Source: Chitinophagaceae bacterium (GTDB lineage: Bacteria > Bacteroidota > Bacteroidia > Chitinophagales > Chitinophagaceae). From it: 64,000 nt of DNA. The stretch spans positions 62,001 through 126,000 of the forward strand of contig JADKAJ010000001.1 in NCBI GenBank assembly GCA_016719165.1, given 5' to 3'. This document shows positions 37,053-46,700 of the stretch, in pieces (the stretch's first letter is position 1; each line of letters starts with the position of its first letter). Made by a program: the position numbers and the translations under genes. The notes beneath the pieces are model-generated. The model was not told the DNA's origin. It did no database searches and saw nothing but the letters and a program-made list of their open reading frames with translations.

Positions 37053-37973
37053 CTAATCTACCGAAAAATAATTTGCACTCTGGTACAATCCTGTCTTCTC
37101 TTTCACAATCTGCATCAATACATCATTGGCGAGGCTGCTGGCACCAAAACGGAACCATTCATTATTCAGCCAGTCTTCACCCAGCACTTCTTTTACCATA
37201 ACGAGATAATGCAAAGCCAGTTTGGATTTGGAAATTCCACCGGCTGGCTTCATTCCAATCATTTTACCTGTCTTATAATAAAAATCTCTAATCGCTTCCA
37301 GCATTACTAATGTAACCGGCATAGTGGCGGCAGGTTGTATTTTCCCGGTGGATGTTTTAATAAAGTCAGCCCCTGCAAGCATAGCGATATCACTGGCCCG
37401 GCGAACCTTGTCAAAAGTTCCGAGCTCGCCTGTTTCAAGGATCACTTTTAATCTTGCAGTACCACAGGCTTCTTTAATAGCCGCTATTTCATCAAATACA
37501 AAATTATATTCACCGGCATGGAATTTTCCGCGGCTGATAACCATATCCACTTCATCTGCTCCTTCATTTACCGCATACCTGGTATCTCTTATTTTAATGT
37601 CTCTCGGCGCTTGCCCGCTGGGGAAAGCAGTGGCTACAGAAGCTACTTTTATACCTGAATCAACCAAAGCTTTTTTCGCCACTCTCACCATCGACGGATA
37701 TACACAAATCGCCGCCACAGTTGGAATATCCGTCACCGCATCATGCGGATGCATGGCTTTATAACAAAGCTGTTTCACTTTTCCGTCAGTGTCTTTTCCT
37801 TCCAGGGTGGTCAGGTCAATCATGTTCAGCACCAGCTTGAGCCCATTCATCTTGGATTCTTTCTTAATGCTTCGCTTGGTGAAGCGGGAAGCTCTTTCTT
37901 CCACACCTACCTGGTCAATCCGCGGTGAAAGGTTAAAGTCGGGGAGATTAATTCTATCCTTTGTTACCGGCAT
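37053..37973 (-). CDS. deoC: Deoxyribose-phosphate aldolase
   Basis: A 306-residue class I aldolase splitting 2-deoxyribose 5-phosphate into acetaldehyde and glyceraldehyde 3-phosphate. The Schiff-base Lys lies in ADFIKTSTGK and the second active-site Lys in GMKPAGGIS. The catalytic Asp is probably the one in NEGADEVDMVI. It is about 45 residues longer than the E. coli enzyme because of an N-terminal extension (NLPDFNLSPRIDQVG). It is the first gene of a probable minus-strand operon with an ALDH pair. Confidence 0.95.
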   Translation of the reverse strand: MPVTKDRINLPDFNLSPRIDQVGVEERASRFTKRSIKKESKMNGLKLVLNMIDLTTLEGKDTDGKVKQLCYKAMHPHDAVTDIPTVAAICVYPSMVRVAKKALVDSGIKVASVATAFPSGQAPRDIKIRDTRYAVNEGADEVDMVISRGKFHAGEYNFVFDEIAAIKEACGTARLKVILETGELGTFDKVRRASDIAMLAGADFIKTSTGKIQPAATMPVTLVMLEAIRDFYYKTGKMIGMKPAGGISKSKLALHYLVMVKEVLGEDWLNNEWFRFGASSLANDVLMQIVKEKTGLYQSANYFSVD

Positions 37974-37992
37974 AATTCTGTTTTCTTGATTT

Positions 37993-38000
37993 CAAAAGTA
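37993..38000 (-). promoter_or_regulatory. deoC -7 element
   Basis: TACTTTTG on the minus strand, a full match to TAnnTTTG, ending 19 bp before the deoC ATG. The -33 element is not clear. Confidence 0.5.
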
Positions 38001-38173
38001 AAACTATTTGCGGGGATTAAAACTGTGTAAATAATATGTACAGCCTGCTGAAAGGTAATATGATTTTCAGCGTCAAAAGGACTGTTTCTGCCGTTCATCC
38101 CAATAGAGGCAGATCAACAAGTTTTTTATGTAAAATCGTTTTTCGATAACTTTCACTAAAATCTATAAACTGT

Positions 38174-41100
38174 ATGAGAAAACTGAAGAGACTGGCGGGG
38201 GCAGGATTATTATTACTGCTTGCCAATGTATCAATTTCCCAACCTACTTTTCCGGAGAATGGAGTGGCAGATCCAAGGCATGGTCATTTTGCCTTTACTA
38301 ATGCCACCATTGTAAAAGATGCGGGTACAACCATTACAAATGCCACAATGGTTGTTAAAGATGGAAAAATTGTTGCGGTAGGAAGCGGTTTGAAAATTCC
38401 TGCAGGTGCCGTTGAAGTGGATTGTAAAGGGAAGTACATTTATCCTTCTTTTATTGATGTGTATGCTGATTATGGCATACCTCAGCCGCAACGTACAGGT
38501 GGGGGCGGCCAGTTCAATCCTTCACAACAACCACAATTAGAAACAGCTACTAAGGGCGCCTATGGTTGGAACCAGGCAATTAAAAGCGATGCGGAAGCAT
38601 ACAGGATGTTTGCTGTGGATGATGCAAAAGCAAAACCGCTTCGTGAAGCAGGTTTTGGAACTGTTCTTACCCATATAAAAGACGGCATTGCCCGTGGTAC
38701 GGGTGCTGTTGTTTCCCTGGCCTCTGAAAAGGAGAACCTGGTTATAATTAAAGAAAGAGCTTCCGCTCATTATTCATTCAGCAAGGGAACATCCACACAA
38801 AGTTATCCCGGCTCGATGATGGGAATGATCGCCTTACTTCGTCAGACATATCTCGATGCTCAATGGTATAAAAATAAACCCGCTGCAGAGGGGCTTAACC
38901 TGAGTCTTAAGGCTTGGAATGAAACACAGGACCTGCCTCAAATATTTGAAGCCGGAGACAAGTGGAACAACCTGCGGGCCGACCGGATTGGCGATGAATT
39001 TGGTGTACAATATATCATTAAGGCCGGACAGAATGAATATCAGCGTATCAAAGAGATGAAAGGTACTAATGCTACTTTCATATTACCACTTAACTATCCA
39101 CAGGCACAGGATGTGGAAGATCCCAACGATGCAAGATTTGTTTCGTTGCAAGATATGAAACACTGGGAAATGGCTCCTGCCAATGCAGCTGCTTTTGAAA
39201 AGGCAGGCATTCCTTTTTGTTTAACCACTGCTGATTTACGCAGTGTAAACCAGTTCTGGGCAAATCTTCGCAAAGCGATGGAATACGGATTGAGTGAAAA
39301 TAAAGTTATGGAAGCGTTGACGAAAACGCCGGCGATCACTCTTGGTATATATGATAAAGTTGGAAGCCTTGAAGCTGGAAAACTTGGAAATTTCTTAATC
39401 GCCAACGGCCCCCTTTTTAATGAAAAAACAATCATTCTGCAAAACTGGGTGCAGGGAATTAAATACACAGTAAAAGAAGATGCAGCCAGTGTGGCCGGCA
39501 CTTATTCTCTTACTGTTACTTCTCTTTCCGGCAAAGAAACATATACGCTGGATGTGAAGAATGCCAGTGCTGTAACGATGTTTGCAAAAGATACATTGAA
39601 TTCCAAATTCAGTTTTGATGGTAAGTTGGTGAAGATCAGTTATGCCCCAATGACCCGTCGTCAGCGGCCTGTTATGAACCCCGGCCAGATGCCGGATTCA
39701 GTAAGGAGAACGGGCGGTGGTTTCCCAGGTAGAGGTGGGTCCGGAATGGAGCAGGCATTACCAGTTACTGCCACCCGGTTAAGTGGAGTAAGTAATGGAA
39801 CAGAATGGAACGGAACCGGCACTGATTCATTGGGGAATCCATTGACATGGACTGCCAGCCTGGTTAAAGCAGCCGAGGCAAAAACCGACAGTGTAAAGAA
39901 GAAAGATGTGCCTGCTTTAGGAAAGATCGTTTATCCTTTCGAACCGTTCGGATGGGATGAAAGCCAGCAACCAAAACAGGAAAACATTCTTATCCGGAAT
40001 GCAACTGTATGGACCAATGAAAAAGAAGGTGTATTACAGAATACAGATGTGCTGATAAAAAATGGCAAAATAGCAGCCGTTGGTAAAAATCTTACGGAAG
40101 CTACTGCCAGGGTAATTGACGGAACTGGCAAACATGTTACAGCAGGGATCATTGATGAGCATTCACATATTGCGGCTGCCTCGATCAATGAAGGCGGACA
40201 ATCGGTAACATCTGAAGTAAGGATCGCCGACAATTTAAACCCGGATGATATAAATATTTATCGCCAGCTTAGTGGGGGTGTTACTACTTCACATATCCTT
40301 CATGGTTCAGCAAATGTGATTGGCGGGCAAACACAGCTTATCAAGCTGCGTTGGGGTGCAAACGACGATGACCTGAAGCTTAAAGGCTGGCCCGGCCAGA
40401 TAAAATTTGCATTGGGTGAAAATGTAAAGCGTTCCAATTTTAGTATTCCGGGTGGTAACAACCGTTATCCTGATACCAGGATGGGAGTAGAGCAGGTGCT
40501 GATCGATGCCTTTACCAGGGCCAAAGATTACCAGCAAGACTGGAAAGAGTATAACACTGCAAAGGAAAAGCTGATCAAAGAAAAGAAATCAACCGCTTCT
40601 CTGTTAGCTCCACGCCGTGATCTTGAATTGGAAGCACTGGTTGAAATTTTAGAGAAAAAACGTTTCATTACCTGCCACTCTTATGTGCAAAGTGAGATCA
40701 ACGGGGCTATGGAAGTAGCTAATAAAATGGGTTACACTGTTAATACGTTTACCCATATACTCGAGGGATATAAAGTAGCAGATAAAATGAAGAAGCATGG
40801 ATCATTTGCTTCTACATTCTCCGACTGGTGGGCTTATAAAATGGAAGTGGAAGATGCTATTCCTTATAATGCTGCCATTATGCAAAAAGTCGGATTAACT
40901 GTTGCGATCAACAGCGATGATGCTGAAATGGCCCGTCGCCTTAACCACGAAGCGGCGAAAATTGTAAAGTATGGTGGAGTTACTGAAGAGGAAGCGCTGA
41001 AAATGGTAACATTGAATCCTGCCATAATGCTGCATGTAGATGATAAAGTGGGAAGCCTGAAAGTAGGTAAAGATGGTGATGTGGTGCTATGGAGTGACCA

Positions 41101-41359
41101 TCCATTGAGCATCTATGCAAAATCATTATATACAATTGTTGACGGCACTATTTATTTTGACAGGCAGAAGGACGAACAACTGCAAAAAGAAATAGATATG
41201 GAAAGGCTCCGGCTGGTTAGAAAAATGAACGGAGAAAAAAGAAGTGGTGCTCCAACAATTCCAGCGCAACCAAGTTATCAGATCATGCATACCTGCAGCG
41301 ATCATGGGCATAGTCATGGATTACTGGTTATTGATGCAGATGATATTACAAACGAATAA
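38174..41359 (+). CDS. Secreted tandem amidohydrolase-family protein
   Basis: A 1061-residue exported protein with two imidazolonepropionase-like amidohydrolase domains. The signal peptide is MRKLKRLAGAGLLLLLANVSIS. Domain one (about 30-470) has lost the usual metal motif: the site reads IDVYADYG instead of DxHxH. A beta-rich linker with Pro/Gly stretches follows (about 470-600). Domain two (about 600-1040) keeps DEHSHI, FTHILEGY and INSDDAEMARR, so it is probably the active one. The C-terminus has a His-rich tail (HTCSDHGHSHG). Substrate unknown; peptidase or dipeptidase-like activity is possible. The next amidohydrolase gene starts 10 bp downstream. Confidence 0.88.
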   Translation: MRKLKRLAGAGLLLLLANVSISQPTFPENGVADPRHGHFAFTNATIVKDAGTTITNATMVVKDGKIVAVGSGLKIPAGAVEVDCKGKYIYPSFIDVYADYGIPQPQRTGGGGQFNPSQQPQLETATKGAYGWNQAIKSDAEAYRMFAVDDAKAKPLREAGFGTVLTHIKDGIARGTGAVVSLASEKENLVIIKERASAHYSFSKGTSTQSYPGSMMGMIALLRQTYLDAQWYKNKPAAEGLNLSLKAWNETQDLPQIFEAGDKWNNLRADRIGDEFGVQYIIKAGQNEYQRIKEMKGTNATFILPLNYPQAQDVEDPNDARFVSLQDMKHWEMAPANAAAFEKAGIPFCLTTADLRSVNQFWANLRKAMEYGLSENKVMEALTKTPAITLGIYDKVGSLEAGKLGNFLIANGPLFNEKTIILQNWVQGIKYTVKEDAASVAGTYSLTVTSLSGKETYTLDVKNASAVTMFAKDTLNSKFSFDGKLVKISYAPMTRRQRPVMNPGQMPDSVRRTGGGFPGRGGSGMEQALPVTATRLSGVSNGTEWNGTGTDSLGNPLTWTASLVKAAEAKTDSVKKKDVPALGKIVYPFEPFGWDESQQPKQENILIRNATVWTNEKEGVLQNTDVLIKNGKIAAVGKNLTEATARVIDGTGKHVTAGIIDEHSHIAAASINEGGQSVTSEVRIADNLNPDDINIYRQLSGGVTTSHILHGSANVIGGQTQLIKLRWGANDDDLKLKGWPGQIKFALGENVKRSNFSIPGGNNRYPDTRMGVEQVLIDAFTRAKDYQQDWKEYNTAKEKLIKEKKSTASLLAPRRDLELEALVEILEKKRFITCHSYVQSEINGAMEVANKMGYTVNTFTHILEGYKVADKMKKHGSFASTFSDWWAYKMEVEDAIPYNAAIMQKVGLTVAINSDDAEMARRLNHEAAKIVKYGGVTEEEALKMVTLNPAIMLHVDDKVGSLKVGKDGDVVLWSDHPLSIYAKSLYTIVDGTIYFDRQKDEQLQKEIDMERLRLVRKMNGEKRSGAPTIPAQPSYQIMHTCSDHGHSHGLLVIDADDITNE

Positions 41360-41369
41360 AAAAACAGCA

Positions 41370-42701
41370 ATGCGAAAAATATTTATAGCTATTTCAGCTT
41401 TGTTCATGATAGCCGCCAATGCACAGGAAACGGTGCTTCCTGCGAAAGAGCAAAAAGGCCTGCTATTTATTAAAAATGCCACCATACATGTAGGCAACGG
41501 AAAAGTGATTGAGAACGGAACAATCAAAATAAAAGATGGAAAAATTGAAGAAGTTGGTGCTAACCTTCCCATTCCGATGGATGATGTGAAAGTGTTTGAT
41601 ATGAAAGGTAAGCATGTTTATCCGGGATTGATTCTGCCAACAAGTACTCTTGGTTTGGTAGAGATCAGTTCTGTCAGGGCTACACAGGATTCTAGAGAGA
41701 TAGGAGACATGAATCCGAATGTAAGGGCCCTGGTAGCTTATAATACCGATTCAAAAGTTATCAATACACTTCGTTCCAATGGGGTTTTACTGGCCAATGT
41801 AGTACCGCAGGGAAGTTTTGTGGCAGGTTCGTCCTCTGTAGTTCAGCTGGATGCATGGAATTGGGAAGATGCCGCTTATAAAACTGATGCAGGAATACAT
41901 GTTTATATGCCTTCTTTAATGCCCCGTCCCAGCTTTGGAAGATTTGGTGGCGGTGGTGGCGGAGGCCCCCAGGCACCACAGGTTGATCCGGTGAAAGAAG
42001 GACTGGAAAAAATTGAAGGATTGAAGTCATTCTTTAAAGAAGCAAAAGCTTATCATGCTGAAACAGCACATGAAGAAACCAACCTGAAATTTGAAGCAGT
42101 AAAAGGGTTGTTCAATAAGGGCCAGAAACTCTATGTGCATGCCAATACCGTAAAGCAAACATTAGTAGCATTGGATTTTGTGAAGGAGTTTGGTTTTGAG
42201 GTAGTGCTGGTAGGTGGAAGCGAAAGCTACCAGGTAGCAGATTTGCTTAAACAAAATAATGTATCTGTTATCTTGCAACAACCCCATAGTTTGCCAACAG
42301 GACAAGATGATGATGTGGATCAGCCTTATAAAACAGCAGCAGCTTTGCAAAAAGCAGGTGTGTTATTTGCTATTTCTGACGATGATCCCCAGACCCGTGG
42401 CCGTAACCTTCCTTTCAATGCAGGTACTGCAGCAGCTTATGGATTATCCAAAGAGGAGGCATTGGCAGCCATTTCTTTGAATGCTGCAAAAATTATGGGA
42501 GTGGCTGATAAAACTGGAAGTATCGAAGTGGGTAAGGATGCCAATATTGTAGTTAGTGAGGGTGATCTGTTAGACATGCGTACCAGTAATGTGACGGATG
42601 CATTTATCCAGGGCAGAAAAATAGACCTTACTGATAAACACAAATTGCTGAATGAAAAGTATGAGCAAAAATATGAGCTGAAAACAAAGAAGGGCTTTTA
42701 A
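41370..42701 (+). CDS. Secreted amidohydrolase-like protein, metal motif missing
   Basis: A 443-residue exported protein. ATG at 41370 gives the signal peptide MRKIFIAISALFMIAANAQ and follows the previous stop by 10 bp; longer in-frame starts overlap the upstream gene. The fold is amidohydrolase-like (IKNATIHVGNGKVIENGTI at the start, GVADKTGSIEVGKDANIVV at the end). Where DxHxH should be, the sequence reads GLILPTSTLGL, and no substitute HxH is visible there. A Gly-rich loop (FGGGGGGGPQ) sits near residue 195. It is probably a non-catalytic or altered partner of the larger protein, with which it shares an operon. Confidence 0.85.
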   Translation: MRKIFIAISALFMIAANAQETVLPAKEQKGLLFIKNATIHVGNGKVIENGTIKIKDGKIEEVGANLPIPMDDVKVFDMKGKHVYPGLILPTSTLGLVEISSVRATQDSREIGDMNPNVRALVAYNTDSKVINTLRSNGVLLANVVPQGSFVAGSSSVVQLDAWNWEDAAYKTDAGIHVYMPSLMPRPSFGRFGGGGGGGPQAPQVDPVKEGLEKIEGLKSFFKEAKAYHAETAHEETNLKFEAVKGLFNKGQKLYVHANTVKQTLVALDFVKEFGFEVVLVGGSESYQVADLLKQNNVSVILQQPHSLPTGQDDDVDQPYKTAAALQKAGVLFAISDDDPQTRGRNLPFNAGTAAAYGLSKEEALAAISLNAAKIMGVADKTGSIEVGKDANIVVSEGDLLDMRTSNVTDAFIQGRKIDLTDKHKLLNEKYEQKYELKTKKGF

Positions 42702-42725
42702 TCTTATTAAACAGATTTTATATTT

Positions 42726-42757
42726 TCGGGCACCGGATAAGGTGCCCGATTTTTTTT
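42726..42757 (+). terminator. Terminator of the amidohydrolase operon
   Basis: TCGGGCACC / GGTGCCCGA arms with a 6-nt loop, then eight T. It reaches the stop codon of the converging channel gene. Confidence 0.92.
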
Positions 42758-43607
42758 AATGATCTTCTTCGTGATTGTTATGATTATCATCTTCGATCAG
42801 CATGCCGCAATGGGGGCATTTATTTTCTTTTTGTTTTCGTGTTTTCCTGAATTCTTCCAAAAAGCCTGCTGTAATAATACCTGCCGGTAAGGCAAAAAAT
42901 GCTACCCCGGTAAGCATAATGATCCCTGCCATTATTTTTCCCGCCGTCGTCATCGGGTACATATCTCCATAGCCGGTTGTCGTCAATGTAACAACAGCCC
43001 ACCAGATGGTAGCGGGGATACTGATGAATTTTTCCTTGTTCTCGGGATGCAGATGCTCTGAAAAATAAATAGCGCTGGAGGCAATGATGATCAGGAAGAT
43101 GACCAGTATAAGACTTAATGCCAGCTCATTTATTCTTTTTTTGAAAACATTTGTGATCATGTGTGCTGATTTCATGTAGGCTGTTAGCCGGAACAGCCGA
43201 AAGAACCTGAGAAGGCGTAACATCCGCAGTACTCTTAAATCAAATCCTATGATCGCATGCAGGTAAAAGGGTAAAATAGCCATCAAGTCAATTAAAGCAC
43301 CCGGTGACAACATATACTTCAGTCGTCCCCATATACTATGTTTATACTTTTCTTCCTGATTACTGCTCCATACCCGCAGGACATATTCTAACGTAAATAT
43401 GATTACGGAAATAAGGTCGAAATAGCGAAAGAATTGCTGTTCATTATAGTCATCATGAAAGGAAGGTATTGTTTCAATCATTACCGCTATTACATTCAGG
43501 ATAATAAGTGTGATGATAAATACATTAATGATCTTATCCCAATGCTTATCACCTACAATTTCAGGATGCAGTAATCCATGCACTTTCTTTTTTGTAACCT
43601 TGTACAT
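42756..43607 (-). CDS. Voltage-gated-type potassium channel with zinc-ribbon-like tail
   Basis: A 283-residue six-helix ion channel subunit. The S4-like segment is VLRMLRLLRFFRLFRLTAYM with regular Arg spacing. The selectivity filter is TTTGYGDMYP, preceded by the pore helix IPATIWWAVVTL. The S6 helix ends in a cytosolic stretch KTRKQKENK. The last ~22 residues hold CPHCG and then many Asp, Asn and His (DDNHNNHEEDH), which look like half a zinc ribbon plus an acidic/His tail. It likely conducts K+ under voltage control; the tail may sense metal or pair between subunits. Confidence 0.93.
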   Translation of the reverse strand: MYKVTKKKVHGLLHPEIVGDKHWDKIINVFIITLIILNVIAVMIETIPSFHDDYNEQQFFRYFDLISVIIFTLEYVLRVWSSNQEEKYKHSIWGRLKYMLSPGALIDLMAILPFYLHAIIGFDLRVLRMLRLLRFFRLFRLTAYMKSAHMITNVFKKRINELALSLILVIFLIIIASSAIYFSEHLHPENKEKFISIPATIWWAVVTLTTTGYGDMYPMTTAGKIMAGIIMLTGVAFFALPAGIITAGFLEEFRKTRKQKENKCPHCGMLIEDDNHNNHEEDH

Positions 43608-43629
43608 CCAACAGCAGTTTTGATCCTTC

Positions 43630-43637
43630 TAAAGATA
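43630..43637 (-). promoter_or_regulatory. Probable -7 element of the channel gene
   Basis: TATCTTTA on the minus strand (7 of 8) directly follows the secA terminator T-stretch; the ATG is 22 bp further. Confidence 0.4.
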
Positions 43638-43641
43638 AAAT

Positions 43642-43675
43642 AAAATCCCCCGGTTAATTCAACCGGGGGATTTTT
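43642..43675 (-). terminator. secA terminator
   Basis: AATCCCCCGGTT / AACCGGGGGATT arms with a 5-nt loop, then ATTTTATTTTAT on the minus strand. The flanking A/T tracts make it nearly symmetrical. Confidence 0.9.
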
Positions 43676-43713
43676 ATTAATGAATTAAAATATTGTCAGA
43701 CCTGAGATTGGGA

Positions 43714-46700
43714 TTATGCTTCTTTCCCATGACATTGCTTGTACTTTTTGCCACTTCCGCAAGGGCAGGGGTCATTGCGTCCGACTTTTGGTCCGACTTT
43801 TATCGGCTCATGTTTTACAACAGGTTCTCCGCCACCACCGGGTTCAAATTTATCCCTTTCATTAGCAGCATAATCCTGTCCAGCATTATCAACATCGTCT
43901 TTATTGGCTCTCATCCTGCTCATGTCTGTCTTTTGCTGACGTCCTTCTTTCAACTGCGCATTTTCCTCCTGGATAGGAATAGAAGAATGACAAAGGAATG
44001 AAACAATATCCTTGTTCACATCAGCATTCATGTTCCTGAACTGGTTATACGCTTCCATCTTATAAATAACCAACGGGTCTTTCTGCTCCAGGTAAGCAGT
44101 CTGCACACTTTGTTTCAGGTCATCCATGGCTCGCAGGTGTTCTTTCCAAGAGTCATCGATCACTGCCAGGGTAATGGTTTTTTCCAAAGAATTAGTCAGT
44201 TCAACACCGGCTGTGCTGAGTGTCTTATCCAGATTGGTTAACACATTCAGGCCTTTACGACCATCTGTGAAGGGGACCACTACATTTTCAATATGACTGC
44301 CTTGTGTCAGCCTGATATTTTTGAAGACAGGGATCGCCTGCTTCTGAATCTCTTCTTTGTGGCGATTATATCTTTCTGTAGACTCATTATAAAGCTGATC
44401 GGTCAGTTTATTTATATCTCCTTTTTTGAATTCGTCTTCTGTAATTTTTGTATCCAGTCCAAAGTTGACAATACAAGCCAGTCTGAAACCTTCAAAATCT
44501 TCCTGTTCACGGAAAGAGCTTACCAGGCCTTCCACAAGCGCCGAGAATGAAGTGTCAATATCCAATGCAAGCCTTTCACCAAAGAGGGCATGATTACGTC
44601 TTTTATAAACAGCATTACGTTGCATGTTCATTACGTCATCATATTCCAACAATCGTTTACGGATTCCAAAGTTGTTTTCTTCCACTTTCTTTTGTGCCCG
44701 TTGGATGCTGTTACTGATCATGCTATGCTGTATCACATCTCCTTCTTTGTAGCCCAGCTTATCCATGAGTGAGGCGATACGTTCACTGCCGAACATACGC
44801 ATCAGGTCATCTTCGAGCGATACATAGAACTGAGTAGAACCCGGATCACCCTGGCGGCCGGCACGGCCACGCAACTGTCTGTCTACACGACGGCTTTCAT
44901 GTCTTTCTGTACCAATAATGGCCAGCCCTCCGGCTTCTTTCACACCGGGACCGAGTTTGATGTCCGTACCACGACCTGCCATGTTTGTCGCAATCGTAAC
45001 AGCACCGGCTAATCCAGCTTCAGCAACAACCTGTGCTTCCCTGGCATGTTGTTTTGCGTTCAAAACATTATGGGGAATTTTCTTTTGCTGTAACATTCTT
45101 CCGAGCAGTTCACTTACTTCCACTGAAGTAGTTCCCACCAAACAAGGCCGGCCCGCATTACGTAAAGCTTCTATCTCGTCAATAACCGCTTTATATTTTT
45201 CTCTTTTAGTTTTATAAACCAGGTCCTGTTTATCATCCCTGATCATTTTGAGATTGGTAGGAACATTAACCACATCTAATTTATAAATACTCCATAATTC
45301 TGCTGCTTCTGTTTCTGCTGTACCGGTCATGCCGGCCAGCTTATGGTACATACGGAAATAATTTTGTAAAGTAATAGTGGCATAGGTTTGTGTAGCAGCT
45401 TCAATCTTTACATTTTCCTTTGCTTCCAATGCCTGGTGCAAACCATCGCTGTAGCGCCGGCCTTCCATGATACGGCCGGTTTGTTCATCCACAATCTTGA
45501 TTGCTCCGTCTATTATTACATATTCCACATCTTTATCAAAAAGTGTATATGCTTTTAGTAATTGCTGTACAGTGTGGATACGATCAGCTTTTTGAGCATA
45601 GTCATTCAGCACTGATTCTTTGATTTGTAATTTCTCTTCCGCCGTTACAGCACTTTTTTCTACCTCGGCCAGTTTAACGCCGATATCAGGTAATACAAAG
45701 AATTCAGGATCTTCCCCGGTTTTTGTGATCAGGGTGAGACCTTTATCTGTTAGCTCTACCGAATTATTCTTCTCATCTATCTGAAAAAGCAGTTCTTCAT
45801 CAACAATATGCATATTCCGCATCTGATCCTGCAGGTAATAATTTTCTGCTTTCTGCATTTTTACCCTGATTCCCGGTTCGCTCAAATACTTAATCACGGG
45901 ACCGTATTTCGGTAAACCACGATGTGCCCTGAACAGGTAAAGCCCGCCACCTTTCGGATCATCATCACCTTCGGCAATACGTTTCTTTGCTTCATTCAGG
46001 CAGTGACGTACGATCTTTTCCTGTTCCTGCACCAGCTGCTGAATTCTTGGTTTATGAATATGGAATTGCTGATCATCCCCTTTTGGCACCGGGCCAGAAA
46101 TGATCAACGGCGTTCTTGCATCGTCAATCAATACGGAGTCCACCTCATCCACCATAGCATAATGATGTTTACGCTGAACCATTTCCTCCGGCGTATGCAC
46201 CATGTTATCCCTGAGATAATCGAAACCAAATTCATTATTAGTGCCATAAGTAATATCAGACAGGTATGCTTTTCTTCTTTCCTCGCTGTTGGGCTGATGT
46301 TTATCAATACAATCAACTGTGATACCCAGCCATTCGAAGATGGTCCCGTTCCATTCCTGGTCACGACGGGCCAGGTAATCATTTACCGTTACAATGTGAA
46401 CACCTTCACCCGGTAATGCATTAAGATAAGCTGGCAGGGTAGAAACAAGGGTTTTGCCCTCACCGGTAGCCATTTCAGATATCTTTCCCTGGTGCAATAC
46501 AATTCCACCAATCAACTGAACATCATAGTGAACCATGTTCCAGGTAACCTGTCCGCCTGCAGCTGTCCAGCTGTTTTTAAATATTGATTTATCGCCATCA
46601 ATAGTGATATAATCCTTTACAACACTCAAATCCCTGTCCAGCTGCGTGGCAGTCGCAATGATTTCTGTATTTTCTTTAAAACGGCGGGCTGTCTCTTTTA

